DNA of 64,000 nt from Aspidapion aeneum (Eukaryota > Arthropoda > Insecta > Coleoptera > Brentidae). Below the pieces are notes generated by a model. It had not been told where the DNA came from. It did no database searches and saw only the letters and a program-made list of their open reading frames with translations. Below, in pieces: positions 42,869 to 53,822 of the stretch (positions are counted from its first letter, which is position 1; every line of letters starts with the position of its first letter). Both the position numbers and the translations under genes were made by a program. The stretch is taken from assembly GCA_963576565.1 (NCBI GenBank), contig OY755042.1, positions 2,126,001-2,190,000 of the forward strand, read 5' to 3'.

Positions 42869-45819
42869 TTGGGCTAAAAATTGTGACTCTTCTGAGAGAA
42901 ATCCCATGACTGCTATCTCTACATTTTTAAAATAATATGGCACATAAAATGTTTATTTCATTTTTCTTAATTTTTAACTTGCATTAATTTTATGTTTTGT
43001 TAGATAAAACTCAATGAGTAATGTTTGTTATGTTATGGCACGTCACACAGAGAGGCCAAATGGAGCTAATGTCGGAAATAATTATTTAAACACCCAAAAT
43101 ATTAGAAACAAAAATAATGTGTATTGGTTATTGTAATATAGGTTAAAATGCACCTGTTTAATATTTTATAAAGCTTTAATATTTGTTTTTTTACAGGGCG
43201 ATTTAAAAAGATTTTTTTTAAGAAATTTAAGTACTTTTACACAAAAAAGTAATTAAGATTTAAACATTTATTAAAAATTAGTTTAAAAATTTTACATTTT
43301 ATAATATTTCTGTTTAAGTTATTTAACCTGGCTCATAATATACAGTATGTCCCAAAAGTCTGGAATCACCTTTTTTTTTAAACTTGGAGATAAAATCATG
43401 GACACGTCAGGTTTGAAATAGGAAGAGGAGTCACCTAAAAACACTATATTGTACAGAGTGTCCTCAATAAGACATATGCATCCACACATATTTTTTTACT
43501 TATATTGTATCTAATGTGCAATGTGCAAAGGAGTTCTCTTTACTTTTTTTGTTGACTTTTTTATATTATTATACATTTATTTCAAGAATGGTTATTTAGT
43601 TAGTAAATTTTTGTAATCGATTATTGGAACTTGTTCTGTAGATTACACAATAAAATAAAATAAAATAAAAATAAAATAAAATAAAAACTAATTTTACCAT
43701 TTTCTAAAAAAAAAGGAATTTAATGTAAAGGCTTTTTGGATAAAAGTTGTTTATTTTTTGCTTGCATTATGCTATTCTCTACATACTGAATTAGGTTTTG
43801 TATTAAAGATCATTGTAAAAAAATGACATAAGGGCAAAATTTATGATAAAATAAGACCTATTAATAGTATCAAATAAATTTTAAAAAAATTGCATTACAA
43901 GTGACTTTGTCTTTAGGCGTTTACTAAGCCATTTTTATGGTAAATTAATTTTAATTGGTCAAGATGTAAGAGTTAATATTATTAAAACATACAAAAAAAC
44001 GACCATTTCACGAATTTTGACTGTTTATATCTCAAAAACTGTACATAGAAAAACTTAACTTTACTTAAATTTTTTTTGTTACATACCCCACTCTAACATA
44101 CTAAAATTATAGACAGTTCAACCGAGACAAAAATTCCCCATAAGGCCTGTGTAAACTAGTGCGTGGTCCTTTAATAATTCACTTAACCCTTTCCAAAACA
44201 AAGATCTGTCAAAATGATATTTTTCAAAAATTTTCGGGCACCTTTCCTGAGTTAAAAATACGAAAACGGCAAGTTTGTAAAAGTTTTGGTTCAAAATTTG
44301 ACTTTCGAAGATTTACTCTCCTCCCACTACTTTTAACTAAAGTAACTGTAACCGCTACCATAATTCACTTGGCTTTTTACAGGCCTAATAAGTTGTTTAT
44401 ATCAATTTGATTAAAATCCTTTATTTGAAATTTTTTTCGAAGGTTATCCTAATTTTTACGCGTCCGCCATCTTTAAATTTAATAAGTTAATCAAATTTAT
44501 GTTAAAAAACTATCAGTCAAATTTTTAGTCAATTAAACACTTTTTATTTAATAAAAATTCGTTAATAAACAAACAAGTTTTATATTTAAGATGTATAGTT
44601 TAATTTCTTTTACTTGGGTCGTATGTAGGCACTTTATTTTTAATATTAAAAATCTCAAAAAGGCGCAAGAAAGCGCAGCCATTTTTTTTTTCATTTTGTT
44701 AAGAAACATTCATTTAACAAAAAAGTGACAATAGTTTTGCTTAACAAAATTTTATCACACACTAAATTATATTTTTTATATTTCTTTAAGGTAAATTCTA
44801 ATAATAATTGAATTCTTAGTTGACAACCTACAGCTAGATATTGGTATTTAGTGTTTTTTGGTTAAATTACCTGTGCTGGATGTCTCCATCGTAAAAAAAA
44901 TTTAACTTCAAATATAACACTTCATATAATTAGAGTAAGTAATACATAATTATTCAATAATTTGTATGTAATTATCATAAAAATTAAACAGACGCTTTTT
45001 AAGGTGTCAAACTCACGTCATACTAAAAAACAAGTAAAAATACTCTGTTGCATTTTCAGCGCCCACTAGTTTGCTACATAATTTGAGTTCCAGATATTGT
45101 ATATGTCTATTTGTGTTTTTTTAGTTTTTTTTTCCACTTTTACACCCGATTGGCCCCTTTGTGCGTCAGCGAGTACTAAATCATTACAGTTCTTTGATTT
45201 GGAAGTATTAAAAAATACGCTTTTTTGATCGGTAATAGTATAACCCTGTTTTCTGGAGACTATTTAAGATTGTGCATTCTTAAGTCATTCGGCAAGGTTT
45301 TTTTATAGGAGCACATAATTTCCTCTAGAAACAGCTAAAATCTCTGAAAAACATTGAATTTGAGACACCCTGTACCTAAGTTATTAAAGTGTTTTTTAAA
45401 TCAGCGAAGCATTAACCTCCCCTGTCAAAACAAAAACAAAATCAGAGATTGGTTTACATTAACAAAGTTTAAAACAATATAAGGTTAATTTGCATTAACC
45501 GCCCAAAGTAACTTATGGAAATAAGATAAACCGCCCAAACGAACTGTCCGGACGAATAGCATCATCATGCAGCCGTCTGCATGCACAATGACAGAGAAAT
45601 GTAAATGTTTGCCTGGGGTAAGATAACTCCCCAAAGAAACATCCAAAATAAATTCAGGAAAAGTTGGCAGAAATCCTACAAAAATATGCATATACTTGAT
45701 AAATTATTCCAGTTTTAAAAAAATTCAAATTTTTGTTTACTTTTAATTTAATCCAAATGACTACCAAAACTAGAAATTATAGAATCATAGATTTCTCCAT
45801 GATAGAGTAGACCCATAAT
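42869..45819. other. Unannotated AT-rich stretch
   Basis: No gene supported. Holds an (AAAAT)n microsatellite at about 43650-43687, a mariner-like end phrase CAGTATGTCCCAAAAGTCTGG at 43348 without a matched partner, and GAGACACCCTGTACC at 45362. Short ORFs (44159-44410, 45485-45691) lack domains. Confidence 0.45.
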
Positions 45820-45881
45820 GAAAGGATTGATTGAAAGGGAACAGTTCAAAATACTTCACAATCTTTTTTTTATTTCTCAAA

Positions 45882-45925
45882 ACACACTACACGTTTCGAT
45901 ATTCAAATATTATTATCAAGTGTGA
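45882..45925 (-). ncRNA. Hammerhead-like motif, left Penelope arm, degenerate
   Basis: Minus strand: CTTGATAA core variant, an AT-only helix (ATATTTGAATAT), CGAAAC, then CGTG and TAG. Same layout as the right arm at 48118-48156. Core changes (U for C, A for G) and a weak stem II make activity unlikely. Confidence 0.35.
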
Positions 45926-46033
45926 TCTGTAATTAAAATAAAACCGGATCTTTATAAAAAGAGGAAAATATCAAAAAATTGCTTACAGAAAATTATCAGC
46001 CACCAAGATATGTAAAATTGACTTTTCTAGGTA

Positions 46034-46862
46034 CCCACATAGCACAAAAATCACATCAACGTTAAATTAACGTGAACAAAAATAACAAAGTATTTTTTAC
46101 TTGAAAACAACCTCATACCATGTAATATTTACTTTGTTAAATCTATATGCTGAAAGATAACTTAAAAACAAGGAGAAATCAAGCTATAAAAATGTACTTT
46201 TTGCTGAAGTTTCTGGTGCTGTGTATATAACGTGTTTTTTACCCTCGTTATTTTCATGTACCAAATTCACACTTGAAAAGTCCTCTACAACATGTTCTAA
46301 AACGCCACTAGATTAAGACTACTCAAACCTACTAACTTTCTGCGTCTTTTTTGGTCACGTTTTTTTTAATAACATTTTTTTAACTTAAAATAGACGCGAA
46401 AGGAAGTTATAAAAGTTTACTAGTTTAAGGCTACAACACTTTAAGACAATTTTAAAGTTGGCGCTCAAGGCAAGACAAAATATCTATATATATACAGTGT
46501 GTCCACGTAAGTTGGCGGCATATGGGAAACTTTTTTATTATTAGCTTTACGAAAAAAAGTTATTCTTCATAAAAAGTTCTGCATGGTCCAAAACCTAAAA
46601 TGCAACCATCAGATGTTAAATTTTTTCAGTCATATTACGAGGTTTGTCAAAAAATGTGATTTTTGCTCTAGAGTAAAGTACCTTTCTTTTTGACAATATC
46701 GAAAATTTTTATAAAGAAAATATGTTTAGAATTAAAAATAGCTTTCAAATATTCAACATTTTCATATATGAAATAAACGTTTTTTTCTAGCAGCTTTTAG
46801 AATCAACGTTTTTTTTTCTCACGCCTTTTTTACGTGTTAAACACTTGATTGTGCTATGTGGG
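46034..46862. mobile_element. TA-flanked inverted-repeat element (CCCANNTAGCA family), copy 2
   Basis: Ends CCCACATAGCACAA and TTGTGCTATGTGGG are perfect inverted repeats. TA flanks both sides (46032-46033 and 46863-46864). Subterminal AACGTTAA, ACGTGAAC and CACGCC/ACGTGTTAA words resemble the ACGT-rich subtermini of copy 1 (4849-6090), and the terminal core CCCANNTAGCA is shared. The interior (829 bp in all) has no ORF. It is inserted in the Penelope-like element, so it is younger than that copy. Confidence 0.8.
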
Positions 46863-46864
46863 TA

Positions 46865-47459
46865 CTGTTCACTCGCGGTTAGAAAAACGATAAATGCAAT
46901 GGACTGTAAATATTTAATTAATGAAAGCGCGAGCAAACATAAATATATTGATATGAATTACGAAATAATCAAACGTCCATAGGTAAAATTATTTGTGACA
47001 CACAACGGTAATCAGAATCAAAGGCACTCACCCGTTTGCAGCCAAATTCTTTACTTCTAAGGGGCCCCTGATTGGATCTAATGATGTCACCACGTAGCGG
47101 AAGGGCTGAAGTTTCTAGTTCTATGCTTCAGTACACAAAAATCGAGCACTTTCAGGTGTAGATATTTGAAATAGTTGGAGAACGAAATTAACACGCCATT
47201 TTCTCGAGGCGGTCGACAAGGATCTCCCTGGTTGTTGGTGCGCATGTCCAAATACGCGAAATGCGCTTTGTCCTTCATACAATTGTGTGGTTTTAAAAAT
47301 ATATATAAACAACCGCGAAATTTAGCGGGAGCTAACAGGTACTGTCTCTTTACAGATTGTCAATGTTTTGAACTCGTTAAATAAAAATGTTCCAGCTTAA
47401 AAACATATTTTAGTAGACTAAAAGACTATCTTCCAACTTAAGATAAGAGCGGAGTTTGT
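46865..47459. other. Unassigned interior of the Penelope-like block
   Basis: Segment 47030-47350 is less AT-rich and contains GGAAGGGCTGAAG, TCTCGAGGCGGTCGAC and ACCGCGAAATTTAGCGGGAG. Several short ORFs overlap on both strands without domains. It may be another insertion or a relic of the Penelope ORF. Confidence 0.35.
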
Positions 47460-47696
47460 ATGTTGTCACGTGGTTCTTGCCCTACTAGATATGTAGGACA
47501 GACGGGATTCAAAGTTCGAATCAGAGAACACCTTAACTCTCAAAAATCGCCGTCTGATAAACATTTGGCATTCGGTATGCATTTGAGAGAGTTAGGTCAT
47601 ACTTTTAGTATAGATAATAACTTTATAAAATGTTACATGATGCACATAAGGGTAAACAACTTCATTTTTTGGAAAACTTTTAAATTGCTAAATTGA
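47460..47696 (+). pseudogene. Penelope-like element ORF, GIY-YIG endonuclease fragment
   Basis: The frame gives GSCPTRYVGQTGFKVRIREH and HLAFGMHLRELGHTFSIDNN. RYVGQT followed by R-x-R-x-x-EH is the second half of a GIY-YIG nuclease domain as fused to the RT of Penelope-like elements; the GIY half would be the preceding GSCPTRY. The catalytic Arg of VRIREH is present; the later Glu of the fold is not recognisable in this short frame, which ends after ~78 codons. The finger and RT domains are missing. Confidence 0.78.
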
Positions 47697-48045
47697 AGAA
47701 TGAAATTTTCTAAGCTTGAACGAACCTTCCAGCGCCCACTGTAAGGAAGTAGCGAAAGTTATATATTATTTTAAATAAATATTTTCTTATTTTTAAAACT
47801 GCGTCTTGTTCCGATCGATTTTGTTTTTATTGATTTTTAACCTGTATTTAACTTTAAACTATTGTAGTATTTTAAACTTGATGATGAATGAAGATGTCGT
47901 TGTATCAATTTTTAATTTATTTTACCTATTTTGTTTTTAATATTGTTGTCTGTATTTAATTTTTAAGGATAAGGTGTTTGTTTTATATTCTAGTTTTTAT
48001 GTTTTTGACTTGTGTCCTAGATTTTGGCTTTAAAAGAGGGATTTT
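47697..48045 (+). other. 3' untranslated region of the Penelope-like element
   Basis: T-rich sequence between the GIY-YIG fragment and the right terminal arm, without ORF or other repeats. Confidence 0.5.
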
Positions 48046-48117
48046 TATTTTCTGTAAGTAATTTTTTGATATTTTTCTCTTTTTATAAATTAAGATCCGG
48101 TTTTATTTTACTTACAG

Positions 48118-48156
48118 ATCACACTTGATAATGATATTTGAATATCGAAACGCGTA
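48118..48156 (+). ncRNA. Hammerhead-like motif, right Penelope arm, degenerate
   Basis: Plus strand: ACTTGATAATGATATTTGAA, then ATATCGAAACGCGTAGG. GAAA is followed by the self-complementary CGCG, as in the short-stem-III hammerheads of Penelope-like elements. It mirrors the motif at 45882-45925. The CUGAUGA core is altered to UUGAUAA. Confidence 0.4.
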
Positions 48157-48213
48157 GGGTGTTTTGAGAAATAAAAAAGATTGTATTTTGGACATTTCCC
48201 TTTCAATCCTTTT

Positions 48214-49239
48214 ATTAAAACTAGAAATGTTGTTGCAATCTGGGTTTTTTAATTTATCGTTATTTAAATTATTAATCCATTCCATTAATTTACCGTAAAC
48301 CATGATAAATTTGTCCACTTTGTTGATTATTTATGATTTAGACGAAACAATTATGTTTTTTTCGATGTTTGCTTACAAACAAAGCCTTGTTCTGCTACAA
48401 AAAAAAACCGAATAATATTTTAGACAATTTAAGATTCGAAGCCGTGGTTTAAAAGGATATTTGTCACAATTTCACTTGACTTTGTGACAAAAGAAACTTA
48501 GCATAAATCGAGATTGTTACAAAAATAAACTTTGGTTCCAGATTAAGTTGCAAACTAGTTCAATTAAAAAAAAACTAAATCCTTTAAGTGTAAGCACTTG
48601 AAAGAAATCTGTTACAGAGTCACCCCAACTCCTTTTTTTTTGTAAATATAAGAAAATATTTATTTCTTCGAAACAAAACATTAATTCTTTTTTTTGTAAT
48701 ATTGCCTGTGACCAATTTCTATAAGGGCGAGTCCCTCGCGATTTTCAGTAGTATCGTGGCATCGCTACAAACAATAAAAACTTTCATTGTCACAAGTTAA
48801 CCACGGTTTTTTTAAGATACTAAAATCTGTCACAATTTTACCCCGCATTTTGTTGACATTTTTATGAGATTCGTGATTGTACTTATTAAAACAAAAGTTA
48901 TTTAATAAATAGCCAAAGTCATAGTGAACACTTGACACAAGTTATATCTTGGGGATACATAAAATAGTTTTTGTTGGATAAGATAAAGTATAAGAAAACC
49001 GTAAAATATCCAATCTCTTACCATTTATATAAATGGCCCGCACACACTGAGAAAAAAATCTATTTAAAATTAATTAAAAACTATTTAAACCAAGTGCAAT
49101 ATCTGTATGAAATAGAAGAAAGATAAAATATAAATTTAGAATAAATATTTCGATCCACCTAGAATATTTAATATGAAAATACTGGAATAAGTAGAAAAAA
49201 CATTTAAAACAAATAGAGAAAATATTAGAAAAAATATTT
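48214..49239. other. Unannotated AT-rich stretch
   Basis: No gene or repeat partner. The words TATTTAAA and AAATAGA become dense at 49050-49240, before the retrotransposon insertion. Confidence 0.4.
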
Positions 49240-49260
49240 TATATATATATATATATATAT
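49240..49260. repeat. (TA)n microsatellite at retrotransposon 5' junction
   Basis: About 21 bp of alternating AT directly before the first retrotransposon-derived codons. A matching ~45-bp (TA)n stands at the 3' end (52966-53010), so the element appears to sit within a TA microsatellite. Confidence 0.9.
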
Positions 49261-52096
49261 AAAGTCATAAACACGAAAGGCTTGTTTTTATTGTATTTTA
49301 ATGCATCGAGTTTACCTTCAAATTTTGACGAAATATCTCAACTAATTTTAAAAAAGTCTCCGGTTGTTGTTGCTCTATCTGAAACTTGCGTAACTGAGGC
49401 CATAGAAGATAAAGAAATATTTGTGAGTGGCTATAACTTGGAAAGAGTTGACAGCGACAGTAGAAAGACAGGCGGGGCTATTTTGTATATAAGGGACGAT
49501 ATTAGAATTGAAAGCGTAAAAAAAGAGTCACACCAAAAAAAGTATTGGTTGATTTCAACTGTTATTAAATTTAATTCAAAAAAATATTTTTTAGTTTCTC
49601 TATATAGATCTCCTAGTTCTCTCAAATCTGAATTTGAAAACTTCTTTTTGGCTTGGTGCGAAGACAATATTGTCGATGAAAATAGTTTTATCCTGATTGT
49701 GGGGGATTTTAATATTGATTTTAAAACTGAGGAATCAAACAAACTTAAATCAATTTTAGTAGATGTAGGGCTCAAAAATATTGTTTATGAAACCACGCGC
49801 TCGGGCAGACATAAAGACTCAATTATCGACTTAGTTTTGATAAATCATGATAACATTTTTAAAGCAAAGGTTTTTATTACTCCAAAGGTAACAGACCACT
49901 ATTTTATAGAAGTAACACATGATTCGGAACCACGTCAATCCAAGTTGATTCAGACAAGAGGAAAAAATATTGATTTTTTTACTATTAATATTTTGTTGCA
50001 AAACTGTAAATTTCAATTTTTTCATTATGACATAAATGAAAAGTACACTAGTTTTGTGAAGAATGTAACATGTATTCTGAATCAAGTTGCCCCTATTAAA
50101 ACGGTTAAGATTTTTCCCAAGTATATAGAATGGTGGAATGATAAAGTAGAACTGGCAACTAGAAATAGGGATATTAGCTATCGAACATACAAATCTAATA
50201 AAACTCAAGACAATTTAGAGGTTTTTAGAAGAACCAGAAATTTTACAGTTCAAACAATAAGAGAAGAAAAAAGAAAGTATTATGAAGAAAAAATTTTTAA
50301 TAACAAAAACAATCCCTCCGAAATGTGGAAAATACTAAATGCGTTGTTGCCCAAAAATAAAACTGTAGCCAACATAGAGGAAGTCGAAATTAATGGATTG
50401 GTAATAGACAATTTGGAAAAAATCCCTGACGGCCTTAATAACTATTTTGTTAACAGCATAAAAGATATCTTAGATGAAATTGATAAAAGCAGTAGCAATA
50501 CATTTTCTATTCCTGAATATGTAATTAATGATAATTTTGGAGACTTTCAGATGATGAACTACAAAGGCTTAAAACAAATTGTATTTAACATGGCTGAAAA
50601 ATCTAGTCCAGATGATATTAATATACATTTCATAAAAAATACATTTGAAAATCTAAAACAACCCTTACTTAACTTGATAAATTTTTCATTAGAAGTGGGT
50701 GAAGTTCCAGACTTGCTGAAAATATCCACAGTAGTTCCTATTCCTAAAGTAAAGAACTCAAAACAGGCAAGTGATTTAAGACCAATCAACATACTGTGCG
50801 CAATTGATAAGATATTGGAAAAAAATAGTTTATGATCAGGTGGTTGAATATATCAATAAGAACAATATAATTAGCGATTTCCAATCTGGTTTTAGAGCAA
50901 AATTTAGTTGTGAGACAGCTGTACAGGGGGTTCTAGAAGATTGGCGAAAAAATCTAGATATGAATTTGGCAACGGGAGCAATTTTTTTAGATTTGAGAAG
51001 AGCTTTTGAGACAGTTAACCGAAAACGATTAATATTGAAATTAAGAAGCATAGGTATTAGGGGAAATGTTTTAAAATGGTTTATAAGCTATTTAACCGGC
51101 CGTAAACAAAGACTAAAAGTAAATAATATTTTATCTACTGATATTGAAAATGACTTTGGCGTGCCTCAAGGTAGCGTATTAGGTCCTTTGTTATTTATCA
51201 TTTACATTAATGACTTAATTTTCAACGTTAAAAATTGCATTATTTATTTGTTTGCAGATGATGCATTATTATATTTTGCTACATCGGACCTAACACAGTT
51301 AAAAAATGGTTTAAATCAAATTTTAGAAGATGTTTTTCAATGGTGTAACACTAACGATTTAAAGGTAAATATATCGAAAACAAAATATATGATTGTAGCG
51401 AAGGACCACACGTATCGTCAAATTTCAGTAATGGATTTTCAAATAAAACTTGGTCAAGTTGAAATCGAAATGGTCAAAAAGTTTAAATATCTGGGCATAT
51501 GGATTGATTATAAATTGGAATTTAAGAACCACGCCTTAGATATAATTAAAAAAATTGCATACAAGATAGGATATTTATTTCGGTGTTCCCCATACCTGTC
51601 AACTTGGACCAAAAAAACCATTTACAATGTTTTAATTCTTCCTCATTTTAATTATTGCTCGAGTGTTTTATTTCTCCTAAAACAAAATGAGATTTGTCGC
51701 TTGCAGAAACTCCAAAATCGGGCTATGAGAGTAATACTGAAAAAACCAAGATTGACTCCAATTAATAGTATGCTAAAGGAACTAAGGTGGTTGCCAGTAA
51801 AAGACTTGCTTTTATTTAGTACATTAACTTTTGTGCATAAAATAAGAACAGGCAAAGCGCCACAGTATCTCCTAGGCAAAGTTTCTTACGGTGTAGAAAT
51901 ACATGAACACAATACACGTCAGAGGGACAACTTTTATATACCTAGAGTTATGCAAAACAGATCACAAAATTCATTATTTTTTAAAGGATTGAGCAAATAT
52001 AATAATCTGCCAATGAGAATAAAATCTATGGATAGTGTTGATTCTTTCAAAAGGGTACTTAAAAAACACTTGTTTGACGAACTTGGTTTTAGCTAG
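49261..52096 (+). pseudogene. CR1/jockey-group non-LTR retrotransposon ORF2, near complete, one frameshift
   Basis: Codes for an apurinic-type endonuclease followed by RT. Endonuclease: FNASSL (Asn site), LSET (metal-binding Glu), LYRSPS, VGDFNID, SIIDLVLI, and VTDHYF (the SDH site with Thr). RT: DLRPINILCA, FQSGFR, FLDLRRAFETVN (motif A), GVPQGSVLGPLLF (motif B), LFADDALLY (motif C), NISKTKYM and KYLGIW (motifs D and E). Then LPHFNYCSSVL and a C-terminus FKRVLKKHLFDEL with a stop at 52096. The frame changes at a run of seven A (50819-50825); one base fewer would join both halves. All catalytic residues are present. No Met precedes the first domain and no ORF1 is seen, so the 5' end is truncated close to the endonuclease start. 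The exact clade is not resolved. Confidence 0.93.
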
Positions 52097-52963
52097 ACCC
52101 TGGGAAAACTATGATTAATTTTTTACATTAGTATGATATCTATTGTGTACAAATTTTGACCTTTTAATATGTGTTTGTTGTAATCGCTTTTAACAATCCG
52201 CTTTTTAAAATCCTAACTATGTGTTTTTTGTGATTAATTTTGACTGTCCATTGATTTTTATATATGTTTTTTTTTTGTTTTTGTGATCAATTTTAACGTT
52301 TAACTTTTTTTCCTGATTTTATTTAACTTCTATCTATATCTATTATTTACAAAATTTAACTTTTAACATCTATGTGTTGCAATCGATGTTAATTTTCTTG
52401 TTTTTAAAAGCAGTTTAACTATCTGTTTTTCTTTTATTAAACTACTCGTTATTTTGTAATCAATTTTTAACGTTTAACTTTTGTTTGTTTGTTGTTTAAA
52501 ATCTATCTGTTTTTTTTGTAATCAATTTTAACTTTTGTATTTGCTTTTTTTTTATTTTCTTGAAACCATTTTGATGTGATTAAATACTTTATTTTTATAA
52601 ACTTTTTTAACTATTTAAAGTGACTGTTTGTTGTAATTAACTTTAACTACCCGTTATTTGTAATCAACTTTTAACTTTTATCTTTGTTTTTTTTTTCTGT
52701 TTTTGTTTAAAATCTTTCTGTTTTTTTGTAATCAATTTTAACTTGTTTTTGTTTAAAATCTTTCTGTTTTTTTTTGTAATCAATTTTAATTTTTATATTT
52801 ATGTTTTTTTATTCTTTTGAAACCATTGTTTTTGTTGGTACATATTTGTGTTTGTTGTGACTAAATACTTTATTTTTTTTATATAAACTTAGAACTGGTA
52901 AAAATGTTGTAACTAAAACTATATACTTACTGTAAACTGTGAATTAGCTTTGCTAAATAAAGG

Positions 52964-52965
<2 letters not shown>
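52097..52965 (+). other. 3' UTR of the retrotransposon, with degenerate tandem repeat
   Basis: T-rich sequence in which TTTTGTAATCAATTTTAAC and the variants GTAATCGC/GATTAATTTT recur roughly every 50-70 bp (52180, 52225, 52285, 52380, 52455, 52515, 52660, 52725, 52775). A polyadenylation signal AATAAA lies at 52956-52961, just before the TA repeat. Confidence 0.75.

Positions 52966-53010
<45 letters not shown>
52966..53010. repeat. (TA)n microsatellite at retrotransposon 3' junction
   Basis: About 45 bp of perfect TA repeat. With the run at 49240-49260 it flanks the element. It may be target sequence, a templated tail, or both. Confidence 0.95.
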
Positions 53011-53016
<6 letters not shown>

Positions 53017-53541
53017 TTATTTGTTTTTAGTAGATCATATTAAAAATAAATAGATTGAAACTATTTGAAATTTTGATATGATTACGGCATTTGCAGTTAA
53101 TTTTGGTATCACCAGACCGTAGCATGCCTTGATTACAGGTTACGTTTAAAATATTGCTTCCTTGTGCTTGTGCAGAGACTCTCAGAAAAAAATAAAAATC
53201 AGAAAAAGCGTGATTAAGAAATCGGATTTCATCGCGTTCTATTTTATTTTTTGATGGCCACCGGACTCACCGAACAAAAATGTTAGATGAACGTCCTATG
53301 TCAAAAAAGCTATTTAATCGGTGAGCAAAATTATATTACTTTAAAAACTCGCCCAGAGTCAACACGTTCTACGTTATAATATGTCATCTAACGTATTGGA
53401 CATATTTTAAGGATGGAACGTTATTTTTCAACGTTATTTAACAGTATCGGAACGGAACGTTACTATTTGTTTGAAACTCGTAGAAAATGATTGTATAGAA
53501 ATAAAATTTCGGACTTCCATTGTCTTTATTTATTTTAAAAA
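53011..53541. other. Unannotated stretch
   Basis: Segment 53360-53470 repeats AACGTT(A/C)T words (CTACGTTATAA, GGAACGTTATTT, CAACGTTATTT, GGAACGTTACT). No gene. Confidence 0.4.
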
Positions 53542-53589
53542 CACGACGTTTCGGTTAGTAAGTATCTCTAACCGTTATCAAGTGTAAAC
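53542..53589 (-). ncRNA. Hammerhead-like motif at the 3' end of a Penelope-like fragment
   Basis: Minus strand: ACTTGATAAC, then a strong stem II GGTTAG...CTAACC (6 bp plus a closing C-G) with a 9-base loop, then GAAACGTCGTG. The order core / stem II / GAAAC is that of a hammerhead, with the core read as UUGAUAA in place of CUGAUGA. It lies ~235 bp past the stop codon of the GIY-YIG ORF at 53823-54363, where Penelope terminal repeats are expected. Confidence 0.5.
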
Positions 53590-53822
53590 TAAACAATCTA
53601 GTCTCTAGGCTACTACTTATACTACTTGGTGCGCAGTCAGGTGTGACGGCCCGCCCCCTTTTTAATCCTAAGATGCCAGTTTTCCTTAAGGAGTGGTATC
53701 CTTATGTTTGGTATGTCCGTGCTTGGTTGACTGAAAACTTCTTTATTCTGCATTATAAACGCAGCTTCAATAAACTTTCGTTTTCGCCAATGCGACTCCT
53801 TATGTAAAACTTTAGCTTCTGT

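Larger units (their letters stand above)
45820..48213 (+). mobile_element. Penelope-like element with inverted terminal repeats, internally deleted
   Basis: The left arm 45820-46005 and right arm 48046-48213 are imperfect reverse complements of ~170 bp. Matched words are AAAGGATTGATTGAAAGGGA / TCCCTTTCAATCCTTTT, AAGATTGT, ATTTCTCAAAACAC, CGATATTCAAATAT, CAAGTGTGATCTGT, and AAACCGGATCTT / AAGATCCGGTTTT. A GIY-YIG endonuclease fragment on the plus strand (47460-47696) identifies the class. The RT is gone. A TA-flanked element is inserted in the left part (46034-46862), and 46865-47459 holds unassigned DNA. Penelope-like elements are known to carry direct or inverted terminal repeats. Confidence 0.8.

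Noticed and set aside
43348..43480. Mariner MITE between CAGTATGTCCCAAAAG and ACAGAGTGTCC
   Set aside because: The second phrase is in direct, not inverted, orientation; no TA-bounded inverted pair could be shown.
49431..49775. 114-codon minus-strand ORF
   Set aside because: Antisense shadow of the endonuclease domain of the retrotransposon at 49261-52096.
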